NCBI GenBank assembly: GCA_964385175.1
Contig: CAYLNL010000008.1
Span: 82,725-146,724, forward strand
DNA: 64,000 nt
Reading direction: 5' to 3'
Origin: CAYLNL01 sp964385175
GTDB lineage: Bacteria; Bacteroidota; Bacteroidia; Flavobacteriales; Flavobacteriaceae
Shown here: positions 43,577-52,045 of the stretch, piece after piece
Layout of the letters: every line of letters begins with the position of its first letter
Position numbering within the stretch: position 1 is the first letter of the stretch
Notes under the pieces: model-generated
Seen by the model: only the letters and a program-made list of their open reading frames with translations
Told to the model about the DNA's origin: nothing
Databases searched by the model: none
Made by a program: the position numbers and the translations under genes

Positions 43577-46500
43577 TTATAGATTTGTATTGATATGAGC
43601 CGGTAAGTTCACGTGAATACCAAATGCTCCATATCCTCCCTTGGCGTTGGCGTCTAAATGAGGGTTGAAAGTAACCCCGGAAAGCCCTGCTGTAGTGCTT
43701 ACACCTACTTCGCCATCGGCTGAAACCGACCCGCTGCCCGGCACATCGTGCCAATCAAGATGTACTCCTACATTGACAAAAGCAGAACCATTGGCATGTA
43801 CCTGGGGAGGAACCGTATAATCAAAATGATCGTTTGCACCAATATTGAGTAAGGACACCTCAAAAGAAGGAGTGCTAAAAGAGGCGCCTATATCTATATT
43901 GGCATGTGCTATCAATGCGGAGTGATTGAAATGTCCTACATTGGCATGAAACCCATACGAGGGCACATTCTGGCTCACATCCATGTGAAAATCCAGGTCT
44001 CCGCTCAAGTGAAACCCGTTTGTCATACCGGCAATATCGCTTATAAGTTCGTCTATAGTGTGCTTGTAAAAGCTGTCCAAAACGTTTAGTATAAAATCTC
44101 CGCCGGTAATCACCCCGTTCATAACATACCCTATATACGTTTTAGCGTCGCCGAAGGCATCGGCAAACAAGGTGGACACGTTGTCTTTGATATAGGCTAT
44201 AAGCGCACCTTCCAGGTTGGAAAGATCATCCAGGTATTGAGCAATATCAGAACTATTGAGTGTAATGGGGGGGTAATTATCATTCCATTTGAAAGACCCA
44301 TTCACCACGGCAGTGTAGTTCCCCAAGCCATTGACCCCTATGTTTATGGAACCGGTGAGCGAATTGTTAATGGATATTTGCCCGAAATCGGTATTGTCTA
44401 TGGTTACGTCCAGGGTAAAATTCAGCGACACGGAGAGGCTGCAACTGAAGCTCATGTGCAATGGGTCGGTAAACAGGATGGTTACCTGCTCATCGCTGAT
44501 GCCTGCTATCTTGTTGGTAAAGGCTATGCTGAGCCCGGAGGTGGATATGCTGGCGTTTATGACTTCCGTAAATCCTAATATTTGCGCATTGAGGCTGGCG
44601 CTAAACGAAAGCGTGCTGGTATCGAAATTGAAAAAGGCGCCGCCGGGCTGTATGTTGTATGTTGTGCTTCCTTTCCCGGAGCCGGTTATGGATACGATTT
44701 GCGATTTGTTTCCGTACGGGCTGTTGATGGTAATGGGGTCTATATCGGCTTCGCCGGCTATTTTGAGGTTCTGGGGCTGTATCACCAGGTTGATGAAGGA
44801 GCTGAAATTCCATATCGTGGTGGCGGCGAGAAAGCTGGCGCCCACGTTTATGGTGGTGCCGTCGGGCAGCACCTGCGATTCGTCGCAGAAATAGAACATG
44901 AGCTCGCTCAGCTGGAAGCCGTTTAGAAAATCGGGGAAATTCTGTTCCGGGAAAACCGCATTCCATATATCCTGGAAGGTCAGGTTGTTCATTTCGGTTT
45001 TGTTGTAGATGTAGGGAACATTGGGAAGCTCCGTATCCACATCAAACTCTATGGTAGCGCCAAAATCTTCCTGGATTTTTTTGGTACTGGTTTTGGAGCC
45101 GAGAGCAAAGCCGCCGGTGAGGGTGAAGTTCACTTTGCTATTGGCGCCTATGGCTCCGGCCATACCTACTCCGAGGCTATTGAGGGTAATTAACGGAATG
45201 CCGAAGGGGTAGGAGATGGAAGTAGATTCCGACAGGGTAGCGCCTATTTCGGCATCCCCATCGGAAGTTATATCAAAATAGATGCCCCCGCTCAAATCCA
45301 GTTGTTTCACCGGCGGGTCTGATTTGAAGTCGATGGGGATGCCCAGCGTGCAAGTCAGGTCAACATACACCGGGTCTATTTTGATGGAGAGGCTTATTCC
45401 TTCCAGCATAACGCTGCTTATATACGGGAAGGAAAACGGTCCGTTTATCTGTCCTACCAGTTCAAAATCGCTGAGGCTGGTGGACAGGTTCAACCCGATG
45501 ATTATCTGGGCATTGCCAAAGCAATTTTCCAGGTATTGAATAATTTTTACGATGCCGGAGTTAGGGTCGGAATTTTGGGAGGGCTTCACGGTGAGCATCG
45601 CCCGGAACTCCATGCCATCCACCACGCCGGTGAACGGAAGGTTGGGCACCTGGAAGTTCTTATCGGTGAAATTGGCGAAAACAACCGCCATCCCGGTGAA
45701 GGTGAGCGCATCGAAAAGCGACAGGCTGCTGGATAACGAAGACAGGCTAAAGTTTTCGTTGAGCGATAGGGCGAAGCAGAAATTTTTGCCGTTTCCGCCT
45801 GCCACCATCTCAAAGAAGGCGTCAAAACCTCCTGCCGTGGTTACGTTGAGGCTCACCAGCTCCTTGCCGGTATCGTAGCGTAGCTGGGCGGACGTAAGCC
45901 CCAGGTCAAAATTCAACCCGTCCGGGATCTGTATCGCATCGAGGTTGAGCTCGCTGAGAATATCATTTATGGTGAGCGGGTGTCCCGGTGCCGCTGTCCA
46001 GGAGGCGGTAAACGACGTATCCTCGGGGTTGGAGCTGAACGTAAGGGTAAAGGTTTCTCCTGCTAAGTAAAGCGATCCCGAAAGTGTTTTGTCATAGCTG
46101 TCGCCCGTTTTTTGGATGGCAATGCCCAGGTCAACCTCCAGCTCCACGCCCAGAATGGTGAGCGCCGTATCAAGGGTAAAGGTAAAGGTGAGCGGGTCGG
46201 TGGCAAACAGGAACGAAACATCATATATAGTAATGTCGTCCAGGAAAGAAGGTATTTCCGTATTTATGCCCCATTGCTGGGCGAGGTCGGTCAGCAGGTC
46301 ACCCAGCGAAGGAGCCGTGGTTTCCAACTGCCCGTTGAACGTCCAGCCGCTGTCTTTGCTGCCTGCAATGGTGAAGCCGGCGCTGGGTAATGCAAACGTT
46401 GCCGAAGCGTTGGCAGTAACTGGGGGCGATCCGCCTTTGGTATAGCTGCATTCAAAGAATGCATCCTCCAGGTCAATGGAAAGTCCATCGAAAGGCGTCC

Positions 46501-47857
46501 ATTTGGCACCGGCGCTGAGATAGAGCCCATAACTGCCGCTTCCTATATCGGCGCTGAACTGGAACTGGGAAACGGATAGTGCCGGAAGGTAGCTCGCCGG
46601 AATGCCAAAATCGCTGAGCAGCCCGGCAAGGTTCAGCGGGCTGCCTTCCACCGAAGTGATGTTCAGGCTGAAGCCGGCATTGATGGATTCGCTGATGATG
46701 AGGTTCACCGGGTATTTGTTCCCCAATAAGACCTGGCAATCGGAATAAAAGTAAATAGCCCGGGTAGCGCTGTTGAACGGGTTGTAAACCGACCAGGTGA
46801 AGTTGAGGGCTTCTACCTGCGCAATGGAAAGGCCGGGGAAAAGCGTAAAGGGATGCGTTATCGTAAGCCCTGCTTTGGCAGAGAAAATATTCGCAGGATC
46901 ATCCAGGGAGAAACCCAATTCCACCTCTTCCAGGGCGATGTTGTTTCCGAAGTCTTGCAACGACTGGGGTAATTTTCCCACGAGATCGGACGCTCCGAAC
47001 AGGGAGGCAAGGTCTTGCAAGCCGTTGGTAAGCGTAATTCCATTCTCAATGGTGCCTTTGAGAGTTACAATATGGGACAGGAAGGGGTAGATGGCCGATA
47101 CATCCACGGTAATGGTATCGCTGAGGTATAATTTTCCTGAAAAATCAACGGTAGTAGTAGGTGTTTGTGCCACCTCACCGGTGTCGGGTATTATAAGGGG
47201 AAGCAGCGTATTATTGATGTCCAGAAAAGCGGTTTTGAATCCTGCCTTTTGGAGCGAAATATCGGGAAAGAATGCCGTCTTTACATCCAGGTAGGTGGGA
47301 GCGATGCCCATGATAAAAGCGCCTACGGCGATCTCTGCGGTGTTGAATAGCAACGCTAAAGCGCTGAAAGAGCCTTTGCCCAGGGATAAGCTCCCGGTGA
47401 AGTAGAAGCCGGGCAGTATTTCCGTAGCGGGCTGCACGCCGGTTTGAGGCAGGGAAGATAGCGTTGCTTGTTGCGGGGTGATGGGCAATTTGTCAATAAA
47501 GCTACCTTGTATATCCGTAAAACTCGTTCCAAACGTCCAGCCGGCGGGTAGTGGCAACGTAAGCGCCAGTTGCGCCTCGTTGCCACTTACGGAAAAAGTA
47601 GCGTTGGGCGCCCCAGTAAGCCCGGGCAATGCGCCGGTGTTCAGCGTTATGGCAGTTCCTGTTCCAGTAACGGGGAACGAATTCGTATCGGGGTCTATGG
47701 CGCCCACTTTTACACCGGTCAGCGTAATGGTGTCTATTCCGTAGAGGCTAAATATATGGGTAATGCTTGCAGAGTTCAGCAAAGTGGATGTAATGGCGAG
47801 TGTACCGTCCGGGGTAACTTGCTTGAGGACGGTGTTGTAGAGTTCTTGGATGGACAT
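43577..47857 (-). CDS. giant repetitive beta-rich protein, candidate substrate of the modification operon
   Basis: 1426 residues without a signal peptide or membrane segment. Loosely repeated units of ~100-130 residues combine a short helical piece ending in a leucine/proline turn (SLGDLLTDLAQQWGIN.., TINDILSELNLDAIQ.., NLAGLLSDFGIPASY..) with alternating hydrophobic strands (YGLYLSAGAKWTPFDG, LSGSLYLAGETFTLTF). Cysteine is rare. The last ~150 residues are rich in His, Asn, Asp and Gly (SYGFHANVGHFNHSALIAHA, NGSAFVNVGVHLDWHDVPG). It resembles large repeat proteins that I recall as DUF6603, not certain. It lies between a nuclease-like gene (9-nt gap) and the radical SAM gene (2-nt gap). GC-rich. 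Function unknown; amount relative to the enzymes and position suggest substrate or structural part. Confidence 0.75.
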   Translation of the reverse strand: MSIQELYNTVLKQVTPDGTLAITSTLLNSASITHIFSLYGIDTITLTGVKVGAIDPDTNSFPVTGTGTAITLNTGALPGLTGAPNATFSVSGNEAQLALTLPLPAGWTFGTSFTDIQGSFIDKLPITPQQATLSSLPQTGVQPATEILPGFYFTGSLSLGKGSFSALALLFNTAEIAVGAFIMGIAPTYLDVKTAFFPDISLQKAGFKTAFLDINNTLLPLIIPDTGEVAQTPTTTVDFSGKLYLSDTITVDVSAIYPFLSHIVTLKGTIENGITLTNGLQDLASLFGASDLVGKLPQSLQDFGNNIALEEVELGFSLDDPANIFSAKAGLTITHPFTLFPGLSIAQVEALNFTWSVYNPFNSATRAIYFYSDCQVLLGNKYPVNLIISESINAGFSLNITSVEGSPLNLAGLLSDFGIPASYLPALSVSQFQFSADIGSGSYGLYLSAGAKWTPFDGLSIDLEDAFFECSYTKGGSPPVTANASATFALPSAGFTIAGSKDSGWTFNGQLETTAPSLGDLLTDLAQQWGINTEIPSFLDDITIYDVSFLFATDPLTFTFTLDTALTILGVELEVDLGIAIQKTGDSYDKTLSGSLYLAGETFTLTFSSNPEDTSFTASWTAAPGHPLTINDILSELNLDAIQIPDGLNFDLGLTSAQLRYDTGKELVSLNVTTAGGFDAFFEMVAGGNGKNFCFALSLNENFSLSSLSSSLSLFDALTFTGMAVVFANFTDKNFQVPNLPFTGVVDGMEFRAMLTVKPSQNSDPNSGIVKIIQYLENCFGNAQIIIGLNLSTSLSDFELVGQINGPFSFPYISSVMLEGISLSIKIDPVYVDLTCTLGIPIDFKSDPPVKQLDLSGGIYFDITSDGDAEIGATLSESTSISYPFGIPLITLNSLGVGMAGAIGANSKVNFTLTGGFALGSKTSTKKIQEDFGATIEFDVDTELPNVPYIYNKTEMNNLTFQDIWNAVFPEQNFPDFLNGFQLSELMFYFCDESQVLPDGTTINVGASFLAATTIWNFSSFINLVIQPQNLKIAGEADIDPITINSPYGNKSQIVSITGSGKGSTTYNIQPGGAFFNFDTSTLSFSASLNAQILGFTEVINASISTSGLSIAFTNKIAGISDEQVTILFTDPLHMSFSCSLSVSLNFTLDVTIDNTDFGQISINNSLTGSINIGVNGLGNYTAVVNGSFKWNDNYPPITLNSSDIAQYLDDLSNLEGALIAYIKDNVSTLFADAFGDAKTYIGYVMNGVITGGDFILNVLDSFYKHTIDELISDIAGMTNGFHLSGDLDFHMDVSQNVPSYGFHANVGHFNHSALIAHANIDIGASFSTPSFEVSLLNIGANDHFDYTVPPQVHANGSAFVNVGVHLDWHDVPGSGSVSADGEVGVSTTAGLSGVTFNPHLDANAKGGYGAFGIHVNLPAHINTNL

Positions 47858-47866
47858 AGTTTCAGA

Positions 47867-48943
47867 TTAGTTTAATGTAAAATCCCGGTAAACAGGCAGA
47901 TGGTCGCTAAGCCCTGTTTCCCCGTATTGTCTTTTGTATAAAAAATTATAGGCTTTGGCTGGCGTGTTAATATCCGGGTAGGTAGCCATAAGTTGTGGTG
48001 TGAAAGCCGATATGTAATCAAAAGTATCGCCGGTGCCGGATGGGGTGAGCGGGTTTGTAACCTCGCTATTCTGCAAAACAAAAATGTTGTCGTAGCTACT
48101 TACTTTTCGAATGGGATCCTGATACTTGGGTGAGTAGGTGGTCAATACAGGGTTTGCTGCACCCCCGACACACATGCTGTAATCTTGACCGGAATTCGTA
48201 AATTCATCATACGGGAAAGGGGTTACCTGGTTGGGATTATTTACACTGAAGTTAAAATCGCCTACTACAAGGGTATTTACATCTGGTAGCGGGACCGGAT
48301 GCGTCCGTTTTTGGCTATTGGGAATATAGCCGTCAAACCCCCCGATATCATCCAACCGGTTAAGGAGCATAATGGCTCTGCCTGCAGCGGGTCGCCGAAC
48401 GGCGTAGTTTATATTGGGCGGGGTGCAGGCATGAAACGAGGCAATGTTGATGTTAGTGGTTTGTTTTCCGCTGTTTACGGTAAGGTAGAGCATTCCCGGT
48501 CGCCTGCTGGGGAAGCCATTCCATTCCAGGATTTTGGGATTAACGGGAGCGCTGGCGCTGAGCGCAATTCCCCGGAGGCTGTTTCTCCGGCTATAGGTAG
48601 ATTGTGATGGGGTAGTCTTTATAAAAAAAGCATAGGCATCGGTCATTTTTGGTTGCGAAACATCCCTGCCTTTGTTTGTGCCCGAATACACCATGAACCA
48701 ATTTCCGTCGGTGTCGTTTTCCCGCAAAATCTGGCAGAGATACTGTAGGTGTTCTGCCATTCGGGGCGAAATAGGAGTTCCTATGGTGGGACCCACATTA
48801 TTGCCTACCTGGATTTCCTGGATGCAAACAATATCTGCCTGCATTTGAAGAATACTCCGCATAATAATATCCTGGTATGCCGGGAGGGGGTCGGGAGCGC
48901 CATAGGTCCGCAGATTCCACGATACTACTCGTAAGGTCGCCAT
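47867..48943 (-). CDS. endonuclease/exonuclease/phosphatase (DNase I-fold) family protein
   Basis: 358 residues. Catalytic features of the EEP fold: VVSWNLRTYG, IVCIQEIQVG (metal Glu), ASFHACTPP, VVGDFNFSV and GLSDHLPVYRDF (Asp-His). The region RKVSSYDNIFVLQ also fits. There is no signal peptide. It is the first gene of the five-gene operon and is clearly different from Xth. Such folds cut DNA or RNA, or hydrolyse phospholipids and phosphate esters; substrate unknown. In this context it may be a toxin-like effector or a tailoring enzyme. Related proteins with the long insertions seen here occur as secreted deoxyribonucleases, but no export signal is visible. Confidence 0.82.
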   Translation of the reverse strand: MATLRVVSWNLRTYGAPDPLPAYQDIIMRSILQMQADIVCIQEIQVGNNVGPTIGTPISPRMAEHLQYLCQILRENDTDGNWFMVYSGTNKGRDVSQPKMTDAYAFFIKTTPSQSTYSRRNSLRGIALSASAPVNPKILEWNGFPSRRPGMLYLTVNSGKQTTNINIASFHACTPPNINYAVRRPAAGRAIMLLNRLDDIGGFDGYIPNSQKRTHPVPLPDVNTLVVGDFNFSVNNPNQVTPFPYDEFTNSGQDYSMCVGGAANPVLTTYSPKYQDPIRKVSSYDNIFVLQNSEVTNPLTPSGTGDTFDYISAFTPQLMATYPDINTPAKAYNFLYKRQYGETGLSDHLPVYRDFTLN

Positions 48944-48957
48944 AATTGTTTTTTAAG

Positions 48958-48969
48958 CTACTAAAGTAG
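48958..48969. promoter_or_regulatory. short inverted repeat upstream of the nuclease gene
   Basis: CTACTAAAGTAG: arms CTACT and AGTAG around two bases, 14 nt upstream of the operon's first ATG. Possible operator or mRNA hairpin. No convincing TAnnTTTG element is seen for this operon. Confidence 0.35.
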
Positions 48970-49112
48970 TAATTTAAATTTCAAATCTTTTTATAAAAGA
49001 CGGGATTTTTAAAATATTTTTTCAGCAATATAGAGGACACACACTAATCTTGTAAAAATCAACTATTTAGGCTGATGCGTGTGCAATGGGAATTTATTTT
49101 TCAATATATGAT

Positions 49113-49120
49113 TATCTTTG
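49113..49120 (+). promoter_or_regulatory. -7 promoter element for tRNA-Arg
   Basis: TATCTTTG matches TAnnTTTG, 65 nt upstream of the tRNA. Confidence 0.55.
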
Positions 49121-49184
49121 CACGCCTCATTCATACGTTCAAAGCCAGCCCCTGTTCCGGCAGGTATGTGGCTGAGCTACCACA

Positions 49185-49256
49185 GGCCTCATAGTTCAAT
49201 GGATAGAATAGAAGTTTCCTAAACTTTTGATCCAGGTTCGATTCCTGGTGAGGCTA
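49185..49256 (+). tRNA. tRNA-Arg(CCU)
   Basis: Cloverleaf is complete: acceptor GGCCTCA with TGAGGCT (first pair G-U), U8-A9, D stem GTTC/GAAT, anticodon stem GAAGT/ACTTT with loop TTCCTAA (anticodon CCT), 4-nt variable loop, T stem CCAGG/CCTGG with loop TTCGATT, discriminator A. CCA is not encoded. It reads AGG codons. A T run follows closely (from 49258), likely a terminator. Confidence 0.95.
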
Positions 49257-49282
49257 CTTTTTTTGGATAACGGGTTTTTGCC

Positions 49283-49642
49283 ATGAATCCTGCGGAAGAA
49301 TATATTCTCACCCAGCCCGAACCATACAGGTCCGTGCTGCTCCACGTACAGGCTGTGATCGAAAAGACACTTCCCCGTCTTTCCCTGCACTACAAGTGGC
49401 GGGTTCCATACTACTACCTCAACGGAAAACCGTTTTGCTACCTGAATGTCAATTTCAAAAAGCAGTTTGTGGATGTGGGTTTCAGCAAAGGTTTTCAGCT
49501 TACTGTGCACGTGCCTCTGCTGGTAGCGGACGGCGGCAGAAACACCATAAAATCCCTGCGTTACCAAACCCTGGACGCTATAGACCATGAAGTATTACGG
49601 GCGGTTTTGCAGGATGCGGTTACCTTATATCCATCTCCCTGA
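49283..49642 (+). CDS. DUF1801-like protein
   Basis: 119 residues. It contains VQAVIEKTLPRLSLHYKWRVP and PFCYLNVNFKKQFVDVGFSKG, the pattern of the YdhG/DUF1801 fold, a small cytoplasmic alpha-beta domain of unknown role. The gene sits 26 nt after the tRNA, without a clear promoter of its own, and may be transcribed with it by read-through. Confidence 0.8.
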   Translation: MNPAEEYILTQPEPYRSVLLHVQAVIEKTLPRLSLHYKWRVPYYYLNGKPFCYLNVNFKKQFVDVGFSKGFQLTVHVPLLVADGGRNTIKSLRYQTLDAIDHEVLRAVLQDAVTLYPSP

Positions 49643-49720
49643 GCCAACGGTTCCATTTCTTTTTGTGCCAGGAATAGCAAAATTTTCGGGTACATATCTT
49701 GCACATACATAATAAAATAC

Positions 49721-49728
49721 TATTTTTG
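49721..49728 (+). promoter_or_regulatory. -7 promoter element for rpsF
   Basis: TATTTTTG matches TAnnTTTG, 30 nt before the rpsF ATG. It lies inside the longer upstream frame and so supports the start at 49759. Confidence 0.65.
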
Positions 49729-49758
49729 CACCCTCAAAACCTATATCAAATAAAAAAT

Positions 49759-50100
49759 ATGAATCATTACGAAACTGTTTTCATTTTAAATCCCGTTTTA
49801 TCTGATGTTCAGGTAAAGGAAACAGTAAGCAAATTTGAAGATTTTCTCGTTGGCAAAGGCGCTACATTTGTAGCCAAAGAAGATTGGGGGCTTAAAAAAT
49901 TAGCTTATCCCGTTCAAAACAAAAAAAGCGGATTTTACCATCTCTTTGAATTTAGAGCCCCCGGCGACGTTATTGAACCTTTTGAGTTAGAATTTCGCAG
50001 GGATGAGCGCATTATGCGATACCTAACCGTAACGTTAGACAAACACGCCATTGCATGGGCTGAGAAACGGAGAAAAAAGTTAAACGAAAAATCTAATTAA
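49759..50100 (+). CDS. rpsF: 30S ribosomal protein S6
   Basis: 113 residues starting MNHYETVFILNPVLSDVQVK, the S6 N-terminus, with DWGLKKLAYPVQNKKSGFYHL and RRDERIMRYLTVTLDKHA. S6 binds S18 on the 16S platform. rpsR follows after 1 nt and rplI after 18 nt; no priB/ssb gene lies between them. Ends with the usual basic tail. Confidence 0.97.
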   Translation: MNHYETVFILNPVLSDVQVKETVSKFEDFLVGKGATFVAKEDWGLKKLAYPVQNKKSGFYHLFEFRAPGDVIEPFELEFRRDERIMRYLTVTLDKHAIAWAEKRRKKLNEKSN

Positions 50101-50101
50101 C

Positions 50102-50401
50102 ATGAGCGCTACTATAGAAGAACAAGTTACCGGAAGACAGGAAGGAGAAATACGATACCTCACCCCCCTGAATATTGAGACCTCTAAGGTTAAAAAATAC
50201 TGCCGCTTTAAACGGTCTGGTATTAAATATATAGATTATAAAGATCCCGATTTTTTGCTTAAATTCATAAATGAACAAGGCAAAATTTTACCCCGCAGGC
50301 TCACTGGCACATCTCTCAAATACCAGCGAAAGGTATCTACCGCCATTAAGCGAGCCCGTCACCTGGCGCTGCTGCCGTATGTAGCCGACTTATTAAAATA
50401 A
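50102..50401 (+). CDS. rpsR: 30S ribosomal protein S18
   Basis: 99 residues with the S18 core KKYCRFKRSGIKYIDYKD, GKILPRRLTGTSLKYQRKV and AIKRARHLALLPYV. It has a ~20-residue N-terminal extension (MSATIEEQVTGRQEGEIRYL) ahead of the conserved part, as in other Bacteroidota. Confidence 0.97.
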   Translation: MSATIEEQVTGRQEGEIRYLTPLNIETSKVKKYCRFKRSGIKYIDYKDPDFLLKFINEQGKILPRRLTGTSLKYQRKVSTAIKRARHLALLPYVADLLK

Positions 50402-50419
50402 CCACACAAGCCCGAAATC

Positions 50420-50869
50420 ATGGAACTCATATTAAAACAAGACGTACCCAACTTAGGATTTAAGGATGACCTGGTAACTGTAAAAGGAGGTTACGGACGC
50501 AATTACCTTATACCCAAAGGGTATGCTATACTGGCAACTCCTTCTGCAAAAAAAATAATGCAGGAAACGCTGAAACAACAAGCTTATAAAGAGAAAAAAA
50601 TAGTGGACGAGGCTCAAAAAATAGCTAAAGCCTTAAAAGCTCTTACCTTTAAACTCGGCAGAAAGGTGAGCAGTGAAGATAAGCTCTTTGGCTCTGTTAC
50701 TCACACTGATCTTGCCGAAGCCATGGAAGCCGAAAATATTGTGATAGATAAAAAGTACATTTATATTAGTGGCGGCACTATTAAAAAAACCGGGAAATAC
50801 CAAGCCACCATTCGCCTGCACAGGGAAGTGGTTGTAGAGTTGCCCTTTGAGGTAATTGCCGAAAAATAA
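50420..50869 (+). CDS. rplI: 50S ribosomal protein L9
   Basis: 149 residues. The N-terminal domain is MELILKQDVPNLGFKDDLVTV plus KGGYGRNYLIPKGYAI. A long connecting helix and a C-terminal domain follow (SVTHTDLAEAM). Last gene of the rpsF operon, followed by a clear terminator. Confidence 0.97.
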   Translation: MELILKQDVPNLGFKDDLVTVKGGYGRNYLIPKGYAILATPSAKKIMQETLKQQAYKEKKIVDEAQKIAKALKALTFKLGRKVSSEDKLFGSVTHTDLAEAMEAENIVIDKKYIYISGGTIKKTGKYQATIRLHREVVVELPFEVIAEK

Positions 50870-50883
50870 TCTGTTTTTCCTGC

Positions 50884-50911
50884 AAAAGCTGTCTTTTAGA
50901 CAGCTTTTTTT
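50884..50911 (+). terminator. intrinsic terminator after rplI
   Basis: Stem AAGCTGTC (50886-50893), loop TTTTA, stem GACAGCTT (50899-50906), then a T run. Confidence 0.9.
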
Positions 50912-51006
50912 ATTTCCCAATGGATTTAAAAAATCAATATATTTCCATCTATAAAAAAATGGCTCAATAATTGTGTAACCCTATTTAACTATTAAAAATT
51001 AAATCT

Positions 51007-51525
51007 ATGAAAAAGATAATCTCCTTATTTCTATCGGTACCCGTTTTTTTCTTACTCTCTTGTGAAGGGCCCAAAGGCGACCCCGGAGAACCTGGCATCA
51101 ATATCCTCGGCTCTGTTTTTGAAATTGAAATAGATTTTAATGAAGGTAATGGTTTTGCCTCCCTTTTTCAATTCCCCAGTTCTATACAAGTTTTCGATTC
51201 AGATATTGTACTGGTTTATATTCAAACAGGTGTTGATGGCGGCGCTCCCGTTTGGGAAATGCTCCCCGATAGCGTTTTTTTCACAGACTCTAACGAGATT
51301 TTAGTGTATGATTTTGATTATACCTCTTCAGATGTAGTTATTTTTCTCAATGGTAATGTAGAATTCGCCACCTTAGACGCCTCATGGACTCAAAACCAAC
51401 TATTCAGAATAGCTGTAGTGCCGGCAGATTTTGCTAAAACCCCCGGGATAGACCTCGCCAACCTTAACCAGGTAATGAATGCCCTACAGGTAAAAAATGT
51501 AGAACGCATTGAAATTGGTAACTAA
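51007..51525 (+). CDS. lipoprotein with a short collagen-like segment
   Basis: 172 residues. The signal KKIISLFLSVPVFFLLSCEG ends in a lipobox (LLSC). Just after the cysteine comes GPKGDPGEPG, three Gly-X-Y triplets. The rest is beta-rich with many aromatic and acidic residues (VFEIEIDFNEGNGF, DFDYTSSDVVIFLNG). Family not named by me; short lipoproteins of this layout are frequent in Bacteroidota. It is followed after 4 nt by the lipoprotein-type msrB, so they may be coexpressed. Confidence 0.75.
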   Translation: MKKIISLFLSVPVFFLLSCEGPKGDPGEPGINILGSVFEIEIDFNEGNGFASLFQFPSSIQVFDSDIVLVYIQTGVDGGAPVWEMLPDSVFFTDSNEILVYDFDYTSSDVVIFLNGNVEFATLDASWTQNQLFRIAVVPADFAKTPGIDLANLNQVMNALQVKNVERIEIGN

Positions 51526-51529
51526 GTAC

Positions 51530-52045
51530 ATGAAAAAATTACTTTTCCTTTGTGGTATTGCCTTCGCATTTAGTTGCAACACTCATGCACAACAAGGCAG
51601 CACCGGCAAAAAAGAACCCAAAACTTACCCTGTCTCTAAAACCGACGCCCAATGGAGAGCGGCTTTAGGCGATATGGAGTATTATGTGCTACGCCAAAAG
51701 GGAACAGAACCGCCCGGAAATAACGCCTACAACAAACTATATAAAGAAGGCGTGTACCTGTGTGCCGGTTGCGGCATAAAACTCTACGAATCTATCCACA
51801 AATACAATAGCGGTTCTGGTTGGCCCGCTTTCGACAGGGGGGTAGAAAAACACTTAGAGTATGAAACGGATACCTCGCATGGCATGATACGCACAGAGGT
51901 GCGCTGCGCTAACTGCGGCGGGCATTTGGGTCACGTTTTTGACGATGGCCCTGAAAAAACCACCGGGAAACGGCATTGCATTAACTCAGCAGCATTAGAT
52001 TTTGTTCCTGCAAAACCCCATGAGCCCGAAAAAGTACAACATTGA
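51530..52045 (+). CDS. msrB: exported peptide-methionine (R)-S-oxide reductase MsrB
   Basis: 171 residues from MKKLLFLCGIAFAFSCNTHA, a signal ending in a probable lipobox cysteine. The MsrB domain has zinc-binding CAGCG and CANCGG, SGSGWPAFDRG, and the catalytic cysteine in GKRHCINSAAL. It reduces methionine-R-sulfoxide in proteins outside the cytoplasm. The ATG at 51530 is preferred over 51509. It overlaps a second, cytoplasmic msrB by 26 nt. Confidence 0.92.
   Translation: MKKLLFLCGIAFAFSCNTHAQQGSTGKKEPKTYPVSKTDAQWRAALGDMEYYVLRQKGTEPPGNNAYNKLYKEGVYLCAGCGIKLYESIHKYNSGSGWPAFDRGVEKHLEYETDTSHGMIRTEVRCANCGGHLGHVFDDGPEKTTGKRHCINSAALDFVPAKPHEPEKVQH

Noticed and set aside
42391..43754. Longer start for the radical SAM gene
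   Set aside because: The extra 60 residues are arginine-rich and lie inside the end of the giant gene in another frame; the ATG at 43574 gives the expected N-terminus.
43900..47875. Many plus-strand frames of 60-190 codons opposite the giant gene
   Set aside because: GC-rich repeat sequence gives long chance frames; none has a recognised motif and the minus frame is continuous for 1426 codons.
49065..49133. Minus-strand 23-codon frame upstream of the DNase I-fold gene as precursor peptide
   Set aside because: It overlaps the tRNA promoter region on the other strand, and has no promoter or motif of its own.
49185..49256. tRNA-Arg as integration site of the modification operon
   Set aside because: The operon lies on the 5' side of the tRNA, no copy of its 3' end was found at the other border, and no integrase gene is present.
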